From NCBI GenBank assembly GCA_040757115.1, contig JBFLYA010000205.1, positions 1 to 6,714 on the forward strand: a DNA stretch of 6,714 bases. The letters are read 5' to 3'. This document shows positions 6,162-6,714 of the stretch, one piece after another. This stretch comes from a bacterium (GTDB taxonomy: Bacteria; UBA9089; CG2-30-40-21; SBAY01). The notes below the pieces were generated by a model, which was not told the DNA's origin, ran no database searches, and saw nothing but the letters and a program-made list of their open reading frames with translations. The translations under genes and the position numbers were made by a program. Each line of letters starts with the position of its first letter. Position 1 is the first letter of the stretch.

Positions 6162-6473
6162 TCAAAGTGCTTTCTTGGAAGAAATGAGGAAGTAATAAGT
6201 TTCTTCTCCATCTTCACGAACGAATTTACCCTTAGAATAGATTGCCAATCCATCTAAGTTCGTGCTTTGAATGACATAAAGATATTCTCTGGAGTGTTTA
6301 CGAAACGGACTCTCTGAGCGAATCGTCTTGTAAATAGCAACAGCATTGAGAATTGACTCAGCCACATCAAGTTCTCTAAAACAATCTGCCTCCATTTCCA
6401 AGCGTGCCTTTTCGCTAAAGGCATATCGCCTCTCAAGAATTGCTCGTTTGATTCGTACTAAAACATTATTCAT
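6162..6473 (-). CDS. DUF4258 / MqsR-like toxin
   Basis: The 103-residue protein is basic at the N-terminus (VRIKRAILERRY), followed by FSEKARLEMEAD (19-30), a helix that matches the F-S-x-H/K-A-x-x-x-M segment of DUF4258 proteins, then LDVAESILNAVAIYK (35-49), a strand region EYLYVIQS and the C-terminal strand ETYYFLISSKK. DUF4258 proteins share the small RelE/MqsR-like fold, and MqsR is an mRNA interferase; ribonuclease activity here is inferred. The toxin-first order and the zinc-ribbon partner immediately downstream are those of mqsRA. The ATG at 6473 has only a weak purine-rich AAGAGAAAA upstream, which may keep toxin output low. Another internal reading frame at this locus is only a shadow. 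Confidence 0.8.
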   Translation of the reverse strand: MNNVLVRIKRAILERRYAFSEKARLEMEADCFRELDVAESILNAVAIYKTIRSESPFRKHSREYLYVIQSTNLDGLAIYSKGKFVREDGEETYYFLISSKKAL

Positions 6474-6528
6474 TGTTTGTTTTTCTCTTATTTCACTTTC
6501 AATGCAACAGTAAGTAGTCTAACCTTAG

Positions 6529-6549
6529 ATTATACTGCCTATTGGCAGT
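6529..6549 (-). promoter_or_regulatory. Possible -10 box and operator-like palindrome for the TA pair
   Basis: On minus, a consensus TATAAT (6534-6529) is immediately preceded by the perfect palindrome ACTGCCAATAGGCAGT (6549-6534). A start near 6522 would give a leader of about 49 nt. The hexamer 17 bases upstream (AATATA) is not a good -35 box. TA operons are commonly autoregulated through palindromes overlapping their promoters, so this fits, but the same palindrome is the core of the attC-like hairpin. Confidence 0.3.
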
Positions 6550-6569
6550 TTTATATTACTGCATTATAA
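6530..6569. repeat. 40-bp imperfect palindromic repeat, copy 1
   Basis: It runs from TTATACTGCC to GCATTATAA and matches the copy at 6664-6704 except for three substitutions and one indel. The termini are inverted (TTATA-x-TGC against GCA-x-TATAA). It lies exactly between the outer boxes of the attC-like site, offset from the left box by six bases and touching the right box. Confidence 0.75.
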
Positions 6570-6663
6570 GTTAGGCTATTTATAGAATAGCATAAATAAA
6601 ATATTCTGTCAAGAAAAATTTTAATATCAAAATTAGAAAATACTGAAAAATAACATCCTGGTA

Positions 6664-6704
6664 TTATACTGCCTATTAGCGGTTTTTATTTTACTGCATT
6701 ATAA
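6664..6704. repeat. 41-bp imperfect palindromic repeat, copy 2
   Basis: This second copy has the same termini as copy 1, but its inner hairpin is weakened (ACTGCC-TATT-AGCGGT, two changes from a perfect stem). Neither flank has the RYYYAAC/GTTRRRY boxes: the left flank is CATCCTGGTA and the right flank is a T-rich run. It could be a decayed attC or an independent small hairpin element. Confidence 0.75.
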
Positions 6705-6714
6705 ATTTTTTTCT

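Larger units (their letters stand above)
5650..6522 (-). mobile_element. Integron cassette A (toxin-antitoxin)
   Basis: If the attC-like site at 6517-6576 is real, an 873-bp cassette runs from its exchange point to that of the attC at 5644-5775. It holds two genes, 6162-6473 and 5907-6146, after a 49-bp leader. Two-gene TA cassettes are common in sedentary chromosomal integrons and are among the few cassettes that carry their own promoters. Confidence 0.55.
6517..6576 (-). other. Short attC-like site (60 bp), start border of cassette A
   Basis: GTCTAAC (6517-6523) and GTTAGGC (6570-6576) match the attC outer boxes exactly, and 60 bp is the size of minimal attC sites. The inside is AT-rich and unlike the three long sites: it holds a hairpin CTGCC-TATT-GGCAG with flanking TATA segments, and the ends TTATA/TATAA form an imperfect inverted repeat. 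The minus-strand toxin gene begins 44 bp beyond it. The box matches and the position argue for attC; the dispersed inner core, found again at 6664-6704 without boxes, argues that part of it is a separate repeat. Confidence 0.5.

Noticed and set aside
6254-6436. Minus-strand 60-codon ORF
   Set aside because: It is an alternative frame within the DUF4258 toxin gene, whose own frame has family features.

Overview
The window is part of an integron gene-cassette array, read entirely on the minus strand. No integron integrase lies inside it. The main evidence is three homologous attC recombination sites of 131-132 bp (128-259, 1337-1467, 5644-5775). Each has RYYYAAC/GTTRRRY outer boxes, a long GC-rich arm, and one unpaired T at the same place in the right arm. 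That asymmetry fixes the array direction as minus, and every credible gene is also on minus, with its start just after one attC and its stop just before the next. A shorter attC-like site (6517-6576) and what looks like its collapsed derivative (1729-1747) probably mark two more cassette borders.

In array order (right to left): (A) a toxin-antitoxin cassette with a DUF4258/MqsR-like toxin and a YgiT-type zinc-ribbon partner; (B) a very large cassette, about 4.3 kb as bounded by clear attC sites. B starts with a truncated GxxExxY gene, then has its own sigma70-type promoter and a large glycoside-hydrolase-like gene whose 3' end is fused in frame to an IS200/IS605 TnpA (Y1 HUH) transposase. It may end at the collapsed site, leaving a small separate cassette (B2) with a 74-codon orphan ORF; (C) a one-gene cassette for a 340-residue HEPN-like protein with an R-x4-H motif; (D) the first 29 codons of a second GxxExxY gene, cut by the window edge.

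The cargo looks like a typical sedentary array: a TA pair (array stabilisation), a possible HEPN ribonuclease (defence or abortive infection), and GxxExxY proteins of unknown role. The giant hydrolase-like cargo and its transposase fusion are atypical. The organism cannot be fixed from the sequence alone. From memory, the hydrolase-like protein resembles proteins common in Candidatus Poribacteria and similar uncultured bacteria; this is an inference, not a search result.

Gene-poor parts: 5140-5466 holds a promoter and a frameshift-like open stretch; 5776-5906 and 6577-6663 show nothing I can name; 6664-6704 is a second copy of the core of the 6517-6576 site.
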